Assembly (NCBI GenBank): GCA_003343805.1 | Contig: QAKM01000100.1 | Span: 1-24,999 of the forward strand | Source of the DNA: Bacillota bacterium | GTDB taxonomy: Bacteria; Bacillota; Clostridia; Christensenellales; Borkfalkiaceae | DNA: 24,999 bases | Direction: 5' to 3' | Part shown: one piece after another, positions 14,962 to 23,191 of the stretch | Layout of the letters: each line of letters starts with the position of its first letter | Numbering within the stretch: position 1 is the stretch's first letter | Position numbers and translations under genes: made by a program | The notes under the pieces: model-generated | Told to the model about the DNA's origin: nothing | What the model saw: only the letters and a program-made list of their open reading frames with translations | The model's database searches: none

Positions 14962-15344
14962 TCTGCATCCACCTCCCGCGCCGTGCTGACTGCCGTAGCC
15001 AGTAAATAGATGGCATCGTCCAGGGCTTCTAAAACCTCCTCCGGCTCGGTATCAGACATTGCCATCAGGGTTTCCACAGTTTCCTCCGTAAGCCCCAGCC
15101 ATGCCGCCATTTCCGGCACATTGGGCTGGCTCTGTGCGCCCTCGAAAAAGTAGGAGTAGGGCATACCGAACCGCTGTGCGATCTCCTGGAACTGGTACAC
15201 GTTGGGGGCGGCGGAGCCGCTTAACCAGCGGTTCATTTCCGGCAGGCTCACATCCAGGTACTGTGCCAGTTCTGCGGCATCCGTGCCGCTGATGGCCAGG
15301 AGGCTTTTCAGGTTTCGGGTAAAGCAGCTCGTTTTCTTTTCCAT
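14958..15344 (-). CDS. XRE-like helix-turn-helix protein, 128 aa
   Basis: Residues ~8-68 look like an XRE-type DNA-binding domain: FTRNLKSLLAISGTDAAELA, then YLDVSLPEMNRWLSGSAAPN and a third helix with RFGMPYSYFFEG. The C-terminal half is acidic and helical (WLGLTEETVETLMAMSDTEP and EALDDAIYLLATAV). The usual glutamine of recognition helices is replaced, so DNA-binding should be tested. ATG 15344 is 3 nt after the topB stop, with AAAGGAAA upstream; the stop overlaps the next gene's GTG. It differs from the + strand XRE regulator in length, tail and position within a transfer operon. It may tune the operon or act as a structural partner; the sequence does not say which. Confidence 0.8.
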   Translation of the reverse strand: MEKKTSCFTRNLKSLLAISGTDAAELAQYLDVSLPEMNRWLSGSAAPNVYQFQEIAQRFGMPYSYFFEGAQSQPNVPEMAAWLGLTEETVETLMAMSDTEPEEVLEALDDAIYLLATAVSTAREVDAE

Positions 15345-15347
15345 AAA

Positions 15348-17468
15348 TCAGTTTCCTTTCTTTTTGGTGGTTTTGGTGTTGTCAAATTCCAGCTTAAAAC
15401 GGACAAATTTTTCTCCGGTGTCCTCCATCACGACCGTTGCATCGTAGAGGACGCCTTTTTTCTCTGAAAACAGCCCGGTCATGGGTACACGCCCGTTTTT
15501 GAGCAGGGCGGCGGCAGCCTTGCGGGTCAGTTCCTTGCGCTTCCTGGTAAAAAAGCGGTCGTTTTTCCAGAGCGCAAATCCACAGGGCGGCGCAGCGTTC
15601 CAGCCCTCGCAGAAGAAACTCTTTTTGCCCTCTACCACATTTTTGCCGCAGCGGGGGCAGATGCCTACCACTGTGCGGCCGGATGCGGACAGGGTGGAGG
15701 ATTTGGCGGTAACGCCCTGATAGCTTTTCACCAGTTCGGTGAGCATGGCGGTAATGCCAGCCATGAAGTCCTCCGGGGACAGTTCGCCGCGCTCCACCGC
15801 GCCCAGCCGTTCCTCCCATTCGGCGGTCAGTTTTGCGGATTTCAGCGCGTCAGGCATCACGCGGATAAGTTCTGTGCCTTTCTCCGTGGGAAGAAGCTGC
15901 TTTTTCCTGCGCTCCACAAAGCCGGAGCGTACCAGCTTTTCAATCACGCCGGCACGGGTGGCAGGAGTGCCAAGCCCTTTGCGCTCCACATCCTCTAATT
16001 TTGCAAAATCTTCTGCGCTGGCGTGTTCCATTGCGGAAAGAAGCGTATCTTCGGTGAAATGGGCCGGGGGTGAGGTCGCGCCCTCCTTGACGGACGCTCC
16101 CTGGGCGGTCAGCCTCTGGCCCTCGGTGAGTTCCGGGAGCGGCGGGGAGGGTTCCGTCTGCTTCGGTTTCTGTTTTAAGGTGGCATGGAACGCCTGCTCC
16201 ATCGCCGTCCAGCCTGCCGCAGTTTCGGTTTTCCCTTTGGCGGAAAAGACAGCGCCGCCACATTCCAGAGTGGCGGCGGTTTCCGCATAGGTATGGGGTT
16301 CGCCCACCGCACACAGCAGACGGGCGGCAGCCAGAAAGAGGATATTTTTCTCGCCGGAGGGCAGCGCAGACAGATCGGTTTTTGCCGCTTCCACAGTCGG
16401 CAGGATGGCATGGTGGTCGGTGACTTTGCTGTTGTCCACCACCTGCATAGCGTTCACCGGCAAAGGCAAATCTGCCGCAAAGGGCAGCGCCGCCGCGACG
16501 GACTGGCACAGCGCGGGAAGCCCTGCCGCCATATCCCCGGTCAAGTAGCGGCTGTCCGTGCGGGGGTAGGTAGTCAGTTTCTTTTCATACAGGCTTTGCA
16601 GATAATCTAAGGTCTGCTGGGCGGTGTAGTCAAAGAGCCGGTTGGCTTCCCTTTGGAGGGTGGTCAGGTCGTACAGTTTGGGCGGGCGTTCGGTTTTTTC
16701 CTTTCTGGTAACGGCCTGCACCGACGCAGGCTTGCCCACACAGCCAGTCCGCAGCTTGCCCGCGTCGGTTTTGGAGGAAAAGCGTTCACTGGCAGCGTGG
16801 AAACCGTCCAGTTCCAGTTCCACGGTATAAAATTTCTCTTTCTGGAAACCGGAGATGGCGGCTTCCCTCTGGGTGAGCAGCGCCAGCGTCGGGGTCTGCA
16901 CCCGCCCCACGTTCAGTGTTTTTCCACGGTACAGCGTGGTAAACAGCCGTGTGCCGTTGATGCCGATCAGCCAGTCCGCCTTGGCGCGGCAGAGGGCGGC
17001 GGCGTACAGATGGTCATAGTTTCTTCCGTCCAGCAGGCTGTCAAAGCCCTTTTGGATAGCGGTTTCCTCCATAGAGGAAATCCAGAGCCGCTTGACGGGC
17101 TTTTCACAGCCGCATAAATGATAGGTCAGACGGAAGATCAGTTCTCCCTCGCGCCCCGCGTCGGTGGCGCAGATCAGGGAGGTGACATCGGCGCGGTGCA
17201 TCAGTCCTTTCAGTATTTCAAACTGTTTTTTGGTGTCGGGCAATGCCTGATACTTCCACGGTTCCGGCACAATGGGCAGGTCGGCGTAATTCCATTTGGA
17301 ATAGCGGGGGTCATAGGCATCGGCGGGGGCAAGTTCCACCAGATGCCCGACGCACCAGCTAACCAGGTAGCCGCCGCCCTCCATATAGCCGTCCCTGCGG
17401 CTTTTCGCGTCCAGTACCTTGGACAACGCCATCGCTACCGACGGTTTTTCCGCAATCACTAACTGCAT
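15348..17468 (-). CDS. topB: DNA topoisomerase III (type IA), 706 aa
   Basis: This is a full-length type IA topoisomerase of the TopB class, which passes single strands through a transient nick. The toprim domain is at the N-terminus (IAEKPSVA with Glu7; ATDAGREGELIFR with Asp103, Glu107 and Glu109). The catalytic tyrosine is Tyr301 in TTYPRTDSRYL. GRVQTPTLALL (~188-198) is the usual conserved motif. The C-terminus has a Cys4 zinc unit (GICPRCGKNV, then FFCEGW and CGFALWK). Start ATG 17468 has AAAGGAGGGAG just upstream. ICE-borne TopB is common in this element type and may resolve tangled single strands during transfer or replication of the circular form; host TopA and TopB would be chromosomal. 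The gene overlaps the small CxxC protein gene by 110 bp. Confidence 0.96.
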   Translation of the reverse strand: MQLVIAEKPSVAMALSKVLDAKSRRDGYMEGGGYLVSWCVGHLVELAPADAYDPRYSKWNYADLPIVPEPWKYQALPDTKKQFEILKGLMHRADVTSLICATDAGREGELIFRLTYHLCGCEKPVKRLWISSMEETAIQKGFDSLLDGRNYDHLYAAALCRAKADWLIGINGTRLFTTLYRGKTLNVGRVQTPTLALLTQREAAISGFQKEKFYTVELELDGFHAASERFSSKTDAGKLRTGCVGKPASVQAVTRKEKTERPPKLYDLTTLQREANRLFDYTAQQTLDYLQSLYEKKLTTYPRTDSRYLTGDMAAGLPALCQSVAAALPFAADLPLPVNAMQVVDNSKVTDHHAILPTVEAAKTDLSALPSGEKNILFLAAARLLCAVGEPHTYAETAATLECGGAVFSAKGKTETAAGWTAMEQAFHATLKQKPKQTEPSPPLPELTEGQRLTAQGASVKEGATSPPAHFTEDTLLSAMEHASAEDFAKLEDVERKGLGTPATRAGVIEKLVRSGFVERRKKQLLPTEKGTELIRVMPDALKSAKLTAEWEERLGAVERGELSPEDFMAGITAMLTELVKSYQGVTAKSSTLSASGRTVVGICPRCGKNVVEGKKSFFCEGWNAAPPCGFALWKNDRFFTRKRKELTRKAAAALLKNGRVPMTGLFSEKKGVLYDATVVMEDTGEKFVRFKLEFDNTKTTKKKGN

Positions 17469-17640
17469 TTTCTTCTCCCTCCTTTTTCAGATTTTGATAG
17501 CATATCCCTACGCATGGTTGATTCTGTCCGTAAGGGCAGCGGTAACAGGGGTGTCCCGGCGGATGGACGGGGGAAGCGGCGCGGCTGGGCGCTGGCCTTT
17601 GGGTCATCATCCGCTCAAAGGGACTGTCGGTAAAGCGCAT
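17359..17640 (-). CDS. Small CxxC/CxxxC protein between the DUF4366 gene and topB, up to 93 aa
   Basis: The reading frame starts ATG 17640, sharing one base with the TGA of the DUF4366 gene (TGATG), a coupling arrangement. The first ~55 residues look genuine: MRFTDSPFERMMTQRPAP, a Pro-rich stretch, then CYRCPYGQNQPCVGICYQNL, which has a CxxC and a CxxxC pair that could bind zinc. Similar short proteins with an N-terminal RFTDSPFERMM-like start sit at this place in other clostridial ICEs, from memory. The last ~36 residues overlap topB out of frame and may not be conserved; usually such proteins would be expected to end near the topB start, so the long overlap may reflect a lost stop codon. 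The topB ribosome binding site is inside this frame. Confidence 0.6.
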   Translation of the reverse strand: MRFTDSPFERMMTQRPAPSRAASPVHPPGHPCYRCPYGQNQPCVGICYQNLKKEGEENAVSDCGKTVGSDGVVQGTGREKPQGRLYGGRRLPG

Positions 17641-19949
17641 CAGTCGTCCTCCCCTCCATAGCCGTCAGGGTATTCCGGTTCTTCCGGTTCGTCGTAGTCC
17701 GTCTGCTGCGGCACATCCGGCGCGGCATCTTCCTCGTCCTCATTGACCGTTTCTTCCTCATACCCGCCGGTCAGTTCGTCAAAGTCCTCCGCATCGTCCA
17801 AATCCTTTTTGGGTTTGTAGATTTTGAAATAGTAGCCAGCGCCGCCAGCCGCCAGCGCCACAAGCAGCATCAGGATCAGAGTGCCGGAACCGCCGGTTTT
17901 CTTTTTATCCGGTTCCGTACCGGGGTCGGTTTCCGTGTCAGTTACCGGGGCTGTGCCGGTGCAGTCTTTCCGGGTCAGGATGCAGACGGGGCAATCCGTA
18001 TTGACCTCGCCGGCAGCGCACTGATCCTTGCAGATGCAGACCGGCTCCGGGTCAGGGATTGCGTCCGTCTGCGGCGTATCGTCCTCCTTGACTGCCAGCG
18101 CCATTAAGTCGGCTTCGGTGACGGCGTTCAGGAAGTACACGTTTTCCGTGTCGCGCTGGTTGTCAATAATCAGATAGAATACATTTTCATCCGGGGTCTG
18201 GATGGTGTAAAATTCCTTGCCGTCCTCGCCGGTGGCGTTATCCAGCACGGTGGCCTGGCCGTCCGGGGTCAGGGGAACCGGGTCGCGGGGCGTGGTGTCC
18301 GGCTCCTCGTCCGGGGCGGCGCTTGCTGAAGCAGAGGGCTTTGCGCTGCCGGTGTTTGTTGGCTTTGAAGCAGATGTTGTCGGTGAAGTGGTCTGCGTGG
18401 GTGTAACCGTTGTTGCAGGGGCAGGGGTGGACGATGTTTCCGGCGCAGTGGTTTCGGCGGGCGGTGTTGTGGCGCTGGAAGTGTCCTTTTTCTTATCCTC
18501 TGCCTGATAATTGGGGTTTTTTACCTGCACGATTTTTGACTTGTTCCCCGCAGCGTCCACCGCCTGCACGGAAAGCTGCTCATAATCATCGGGCAGATCT
18601 TTCAGAGGGACATCCAGTGTGCCGTTGGTCAGATCGGAGTATTTTTCGCCGTCAACATAGATCGCCGCCACACCGGAAAGGTCGTCTTTGGCTTCTGCGC
18701 GGAGCAGCCGCCCGTCCATGCTGGCGCGGAGGGTGGGGGCGGTGCGGTCGAAGCACTCAATATAGCGGGATTTCTCGTAAACTTTCCCGTCATGGCCGGT
18801 GGCACAGACATAGACGGTGCAGTTCTCGGAAAGGTCGGTTTCGCCATACCAGCAGTTGTCGCGCTGCTCCAGCGTGTCGGTCACATCGCGCCATTGCCCG
18901 TTTTTCTCGATTTTCACCTGTACCAGCGCAAAGCCGCTGCCTGCTTCATCGGTAATACGAAACTCTGCGGCGGCGCTGCCCGTGCCCCAGCCGGAGGGCG
19001 GCGTGATCCGGATGGAAAGGCTGGAAGCAGGGACAGGCGCGGGGGCTTTCCCGGTGCAGCCGACCAGGTCGGCCTTGCAGATTGGGCAGTCAGGATTGAC
19101 CGCGCCAAGTTCGCAGAGGTTTTCACAGATGCAGGCCGGGGCAGGGGCTTCCACGGTACAATCTGCCAGGTTCAACAGGCAGACGGGGCAGTCCAGATTG
19201 ACCGCGCCGGGTTCGCAATGGGCGGTGCAGACGCAGGCCGGCTCTGCGGGCGGCTCCGGCTCTTTGCCGGTACAGCCGGACATATCCTGCGTACAGACCC
19301 GGCAATCGGCGTTGGGCGCATCTGCCGCGCACCGCGTTTCACAGATGCAGACGGCTTCCGGTTCCGCACCGGCGCAGGAGGTCACATCCTGCACACAAAC
19401 GGGGCAGTCCGCATTGAGGGTGTCCGCCGTACAGCGGGTGTCACAAAAGCAGGTGATTTCCGGCGGTGTGGTGGCTTCCGGTTCCGCACCGGTACAGGCA
19501 GTCACATCCTGCATACAAACCGGACAGTCGGCATTGAGGGTGTCTGCCGTACAGCGGGTGTCACAGAAGCAGACCACTTCCGGCGTAGCGGTGGTTTCCG
19601 GCTCCGCGCCGGCGCAGGCAGTCACATCCTGCATACAAACCGGACAGTCGGCATTGAGGGTGTCTGCCGTACAGCGGGTGTCACAGAAGCAGGCCACTTC
19701 CGGCGCAGCGGTGGTTTCCGGCTCCGCGCCGTTGCAGGCAGTTACATCCTGCGTACAAACTGGACAGTCCGCATTGAGGGTGTCCGCCGTACAGCGGATG
19801 TCACAGGAGCAGATGATTTCCGGCTCTGCTGAGTCATGCAGGCCATCCTCAGCGGCAAAGGTAGCACCCATTAACGGGAACATCGTCCCGACGCAAATAA
19901 AAATGCACAGCAGCATCGCCGCCGTACGCTGAAAGATTTTTGTTTTCAT
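17640..19949 (-). CDS. DUF4366 (CD1107-like) envelope protein with Cys-rich repeats, 769 aa
   Basis: A signal peptide is evident (KTKIF, hydrophobic 11-30, likely cut after ATFA, residue ~32). Seven tandem Cys-rich units follow (about residues 47-300), each CxCxxxC-x8-DCxxC-x6-C, and an eighth stands alone near residue 650. Next come two Ig-like stretches (SIRITPPSGWG and FDRTAPTLRASMDGR), a Thr/Ser/Pro-rich linker (~500-545), the DUF4366-type segment (EFYTIQTPDENVFYLIIDNQ), a membrane helix at ~690-708 and a very acidic cytoplasmic tail of about 58 residues. The layout is a wall-spanning surface protein held by one C-terminal helix. Its neighbours (DUF4315, M23/NlpC protein, VirB4) put it in the transfer channel region. 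ATG 19949 has GGAGG 12 nt before it, longer than usual. DUF4366's function is unknown. Confidence 0.9.
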   Translation of the reverse strand: MKTKIFQRTAAMLLCIFICVGTMFPLMGATFAAEDGLHDSAEPEIICSCDIRCTADTLNADCPVCTQDVTACNGAEPETTAAPEVACFCDTRCTADTLNADCPVCMQDVTACAGAEPETTATPEVVCFCDTRCTADTLNADCPVCMQDVTACTGAEPEATTPPEITCFCDTRCTADTLNADCPVCVQDVTSCAGAEPEAVCICETRCAADAPNADCRVCTQDMSGCTGKEPEPPAEPACVCTAHCEPGAVNLDCPVCLLNLADCTVEAPAPACICENLCELGAVNPDCPICKADLVGCTGKAPAPVPASSLSIRITPPSGWGTGSAAAEFRITDEAGSGFALVQVKIEKNGQWRDVTDTLEQRDNCWYGETDLSENCTVYVCATGHDGKVYEKSRYIECFDRTAPTLRASMDGRLLRAEAKDDLSGVAAIYVDGEKYSDLTNGTLDVPLKDLPDDYEQLSVQAVDAAGNKSKIVQVKNPNYQAEDKKKDTSSATTPPAETTAPETSSTPAPATTVTPTQTTSPTTSASKPTNTGSAKPSASASAAPDEEPDTTPRDPVPLTPDGQATVLDNATGEDGKEFYTIQTPDENVFYLIIDNQRDTENVYFLNAVTEADLMALAVKEDDTPQTDAIPDPEPVCICKDQCAAGEVNTDCPVCILTRKDCTGTAPVTDTETDPGTEPDKKKTGGSGTLILMLLVALAAGGAGYYFKIYKPKKDLDDAEDFDELTGGYEEETVNEDEEDAAPDVPQQTDYDEPEEPEYPDGYGGEDD
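19381..19830 (-). repeat. 120-bp tandem repeats in the DUF4366 gene
   Basis: Four units start at 19381, 19501, 19621 and 19741, exactly 120 bp apart (40 codons). The middle copies are nearly identical over long stretches, which points to recent expansion or gene conversion. They encode the first four Cys-rich units; three more diverged units of 34-38 codons lie at 19040-19380. Confidence 0.9.
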
Positions 19950-19953
19950 AGGT

Positions 19954-20202
19954 TCAGATTTCCTCCTTTTCCATGTTTTCTAATGTGCGGGAAGTGCCGT
20001 TTGGCGGCAGTTTCGCCCCGCGGATCATATCCAGCAGACCGCGCAGTTCCTCCGGCGAAGCCGCCACGCCCCGCACGACCTGCAAGATTTCAAGGTTTTC
20101 CTGTTCGGTAATCTGCTTTTCCAGATCCCGCACACGGGCCTGCCATTCGGCGGCTTTTTCTTTGGCTTTCGCCAGTTCCGTTTTTAATCGGTCAATTTTC
20201 AA
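19954..20202 (-). CDS. DUF4315 family protein, 82 aa
   Basis: The protein is a short helical protein: a charged coiled-coil half (KIDRLKTELAKAKEKAAEWQ, then ARVRDLEKQITEQENLEIL) followed by VVRGVAASPEELRGLLDMIR, the pattern of DUF4315, a family found next to DUF4366 proteins in clostridial ICEs. It has no signal peptide or membrane helix, so it acts inside the cell, perhaps with the acidic tail of the neighbour; that is an inference. The start is TTG 20202, with GGAGG 6 nt upstream, and no ATG is in a suitable place. It begins 29 bp after the M23/NlpC gene and ends 4 bp before the DUF4366 start. Confidence 0.85.
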   Translation of the reverse strand: MKIDRLKTELAKAKEKAAEWQARVRDLEKQITEQENLEILQVVRGVAASPEELRGLLDMIRGAKLPPNGTSRTLENMEKEEI

Positions 20203-20230
20203 AATATACCTCCGTTCTTTTCAAAAAATT

Positions 20231-23191
20231 TCAGTTGATACGGCCATAGGCGTACAGATGTTCAACCCAATAGGGATTGGAAGTGCTGGCGTAGGAGATC
20301 GGGTCGCCGCAGTGGATGAACCGCCCGCCGCCCACATAAATTCCCACATGGCTGACCGGCCCCGGTGAGCTGTATGTACCGGTAAAGAAAATCAGGTCGC
20401 CGGGCTGTGCGTTTGCCGCAGATACCGGCGTACACAGGTTATAAAGCCCCTGCGCCGTCTGTCGTCCCACGCTGCCCACGCCGGACTGGTTAATGACCCA
20501 TGAAACATAGCCGGAGCAGTCAAAAGAGGTAGACGGATGGGAACCGCCCCAAACATAGGGGAAACCTAAGTATTTTTCCGCTTCCCGGAGCATGGCTTCA
20601 AAGCTGCCGTCCCCCATTGGTTCGCCGGAGTAGTCGGGAATCACTGGCCCGCCCGGTGCACCGGGTATTGCGCCGGTTCCGTCGTCGCCGTTGTCTACAA
20701 AGAAATAGGGGTTTAAGTATTCGCCGTCCAGCATGACCTCCAGATGGAGGTGCGGCCCGGTGCTGTCGCCGGTGCTTCCGACAGCGGCGATCACATCCCC
20801 GCGTTTTACTTCCTGACCGGCGCTGACATTCAAACTGGAGCAGTGGGCGTATCGGGACTGATACCCCTTGTCGTCCTCAATCACCACGCACAGCCCATAA
20901 CTGCCCGCATCGCCAGCCGATACCACACGCCCGTCCTGCACCGCCAGAATCTGCGTACCCTGTGCCGCCGCAATGTCAATGCCGCGATGGAGGCTCTTTT
21001 CCCCGCTGACGGGGTGTACCCGCCAGCCGTAGCCGCTGCTGACATATCCAAGCCATGAAAAATCAAAGGGATTGCCAAATGCCTGCCGGTTGCCGTAGGT
21101 CTGCATATACACAGCGTAACGGTCGGTCTGTTCACCGGGGGACAGGCGGCTTTGCAGCACGGAGGACAGCGGGCGCACGGCCAATGTTGTTTGCAGGACG
21201 TACCAGTCGTAAGGGTCGCCGTCATCGTCATACCGGGTTTCTACAATCACTTCGCGGGTGAGGGTGTACTGCTCGGAAAAGATACGGTCAATTTCGGGCT
21301 GGACTTCGGCAAAGGTAAAGGCGTTGAACGCGGTGGAGAGGTAGCCCAGCAGTTCATAGGGATTATGGCTGATTTCACCGATGCGGTAGCGGTACTCATC
21401 ATAGCCGGGGTAATGATCTTCGGTTGCATCAATATCCATCTGCAAATCCGTTTCCTTTTCGGTATAGTAAAGGTCGCTCTGGCAGATTTCCTGCTCGTCT
21501 GCCATGTAGGACGCGGAAATATACGAGGACTGGAAGCCGGACAACATGGCGGTGCAGGAGGTCAGGCCCGTGGCAAAGAACATCACCACCAGAGCCAGCA
21601 GCGCAACCGCCAGGAATACCGCCTTGTGCGCCGCCGCATACTGCGCGATGGCGCGGGCAATCTTGCCGGTGGCGGTCAGCACATTTTGGGTAAAATGGGC
21701 GGTCTGTTTGGCTTCGTGGGCAGCCTGGGCGTATTTGCGCTTGATTTTTTGTTTCTGCACCCATTTTGCCAGCGCGTTTTTTCGTTGCAGTTCCGGGTTA
21801 TCCCGCAGGGCGGTCTGCCATGCCAGGCTGGTATGCTCCTGTGCCGCTTTCTGCTGGGCTTTTCGCAAGGCGCGGTAAGGCTTGGTGCGTCGGCGGTTTT
21901 TCTCCCAGCGTAGCAGCCGTCCCGCACCCTGCTCGACAGCCAGTTCGCTTTTATGGATGGATTCCAGCGCCACATTGTCACGCTCATATTCACGGAGTTT
22001 GCCGTGCAGCTTTAAGACTGCCGCCGTTTTTGCCGCTTCGCCGGCACGGGAGGGCAGGGAGGGCTTGCGGTACTCCGGCAGGATTTCATCCTCAAAGCGG
22101 AGCCGCCGCTTCATGGTTCCGCCTGCTTCGTCAGGCTGGCGTTCCAGGCGTAGGCGGCGTTTGGAGGGCAGTTTCATCTGTGCCTGCTCCACACGGCGGT
22201 TTGCCCGTTCGGTGCGGCGCACAGCCTTTTCGTACCGCTTTTGCTGGCGGGTGGGAGGGTCTGACGCAGTAGCATCGGAATTTTTTCCATCTTTGGGAGT
22301 GTCCTCAAATTTCAGGCGCGTCCCCTCAGATTTTGCTTTACCCTCCGGTTTTGCCTTATCTTCTGGTGCTTCCTTGCCCTCTGGTTTTGCGGCGTGTTCG
22401 GCTAACTTTGTGGCCTGCCGCTTTTTCGTTGCTGTGCGGTCGGCGGTGGTGGCTTCCGGTTCGTCTTTATCAAATCTCAACCGAGAGCCGCCCTCTGATA
22501 TACGCCGTCTTGTGATCGGAGTGCTGTCTATACCGCGCATGGAGGATGGTTCTGCACCGTCCGGCTTTGTAGCGTGTTCTGCTAACTTTGTGGCCTGCCG
22601 TTTTTTCGTTGCTGTACGGTCGGCGGCGGTGGCTTCCGGTTCGTCTTTATCAAATTGCAGGCGGGAGCCGCCCTCAGATACGCGCCGTTTTGTGGTTGGA
22701 GCGCTTTCTGTGCCGCGCATAGCGGGAGTTTCTTCGCCGTCCGGCCGGGCAGCGTGTTCCACGAATTTCGTGCTTTGCTTCTTTTTGCCCTTTTTTCCGC
22801 GTGTTTGGGGGCGTTTGCGTACCGGCGCGGGTATGGGTTCTTCGGTAACAGGGGTGTCCAGCAGCGGCGTATCTGCTGCGCCGCGCATGGATGCCGCCGC
22901 ATCGGGCGGTGGTGCTGTGCCGTCTGCAAGATATTCCGATACAGACAGCGGCTCCTGTGTTGCTTCCGGCATGGGCTGGTGCTGTTTTCGCTTTTTGCCG
23001 GTATCGGTGGCGCGTACTGCCGGACGGCGCATATCCTCCCGGTCAGTGGGCCGGGTGCGGTCAAAGGCGGCGTCTGCCGTCCGCTGGCTGACGCGCCGTT
23101 CTTCGCCGGTAGCGCGGTTCTGTTCCACCAGGCCGTCCCGCCCCATCTTCTGAACCTTTTTCTCCCGTGCCTGAAACCGTTCCCGGCTCAC
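20231..23191 (-). CDS. CD1108-like conjugation protein: membrane anchor, M23 endopeptidase and NlpC/P60 hydrolase, 986 aa
   Basis: The first ~520 residues are highly charged and presumably cytoplasmic, with three related 60-residue units (~85-267; EGGSRLxFDKDEPEAT motif) and basic coiled-coil segments. A membrane helix follows at ~522-542 (AVFLAVALLALVVMFF), then an outer part: an M23 metallopeptidase (HRGID ~735; GPHLHLEV ~812) and an NlpC/P60 domain with Cys892 (FDCSGYVSW), a catalytic His in VSHVGIY and a third polar site in RFIHCGD. Two different wall hydrolases on one protein would cut peptide cross-links for the transfer channel. The start is GTG 23191, overlapping the TGA of the upstream gene as GTGA. 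All visible catalytic residues are present. The Tn916 Orf14 and CD1108 proteins have the same role, but the N-terminal repeat part is unusual in length. Confidence 0.93.
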   Translation of the reverse strand: MSRERFQAREKKVQKMGRDGLVEQNRATGEERRVSQRTADAAFDRTRPTDREDMRRPAVRATDTGKKRKQHQPMPEATQEPLSVSEYLADGTAPPPDAAASMRGAADTPLLDTPVTEEPIPAPVRKRPQTRGKKGKKKQSTKFVEHAARPDGEETPAMRGTESAPTTKRRVSEGGSRLQFDKDEPEATAADRTATKKRQATKLAEHATKPDGAEPSSMRGIDSTPITRRRISEGGSRLRFDKDEPEATTADRTATKKRQATKLAEHAAKPEGKEAPEDKAKPEGKAKSEGTRLKFEDTPKDGKNSDATASDPPTRQQKRYEKAVRRTERANRRVEQAQMKLPSKRRLRLERQPDEAGGTMKRRLRFEDEILPEYRKPSLPSRAGEAAKTAAVLKLHGKLREYERDNVALESIHKSELAVEQGAGRLLRWEKNRRRTKPYRALRKAQQKAAQEHTSLAWQTALRDNPELQRKNALAKWVQKQKIKRKYAQAAHEAKQTAHFTQNVLTATGKIARAIAQYAAAHKAVFLAVALLALVVMFFATGLTSCTAMLSGFQSSYISASYMADEQEICQSDLYYTEKETDLQMDIDATEDHYPGYDEYRYRIGEISHNPYELLGYLSTAFNAFTFAEVQPEIDRIFSEQYTLTREVIVETRYDDDGDPYDWYVLQTTLAVRPLSSVLQSRLSPGEQTDRYAVYMQTYGNRQAFGNPFDFSWLGYVSSGYGWRVHPVSGEKSLHRGIDIAAAQGTQILAVQDGRVVSAGDAGSYGLCVVIEDDKGYQSRYAHCSSLNVSAGQEVKRGDVIAAVGSTGDSTGPHLHLEVMLDGEYLNPYFFVDNGDDGTGAIPGAPGGPVIPDYSGEPMGDGSFEAMLREAEKYLGFPYVWGGSHPSTSFDCSGYVSWVINQSGVGSVGRQTAQGLYNLCTPVSAANAQPGDLIFFTGTYSSPGPVSHVGIYVGGGRFIHCGDPISYASTSNPYWVEHLYAYGRIN
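22392..22931 (-). repeat. 180-bp tandem repeats in the M23/NlpC gene
   Basis: Three units begin at about 22392, 22572 and 22752, with an exact 180-bp (60-codon) period; the first two are the most alike. They encode charged segments with a GGSRLxFDKDEP core. The third unit is diverged. Confidence 0.8.

Noticed and set aside
19381..19830. Regular repeats considered as a CRISPR array
   Set aside because: The 120-bp units are continuous coding sequence with no short repeat/unique spacer alternation.
18817..19932. Long + strand open frame over the Cys-rich repeat region
   Set aside because: It is the antisense shadow of the 120-bp repeats of the DUF4366 gene; no ribosome binding site and a repetitive product without family features.
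21882..23153. 423-codon + strand open frame
   Set aside because: Antisense to the charged repeat part of the M23/NlpC gene; Ser/Arg-rich composition typical of a shadow frame.
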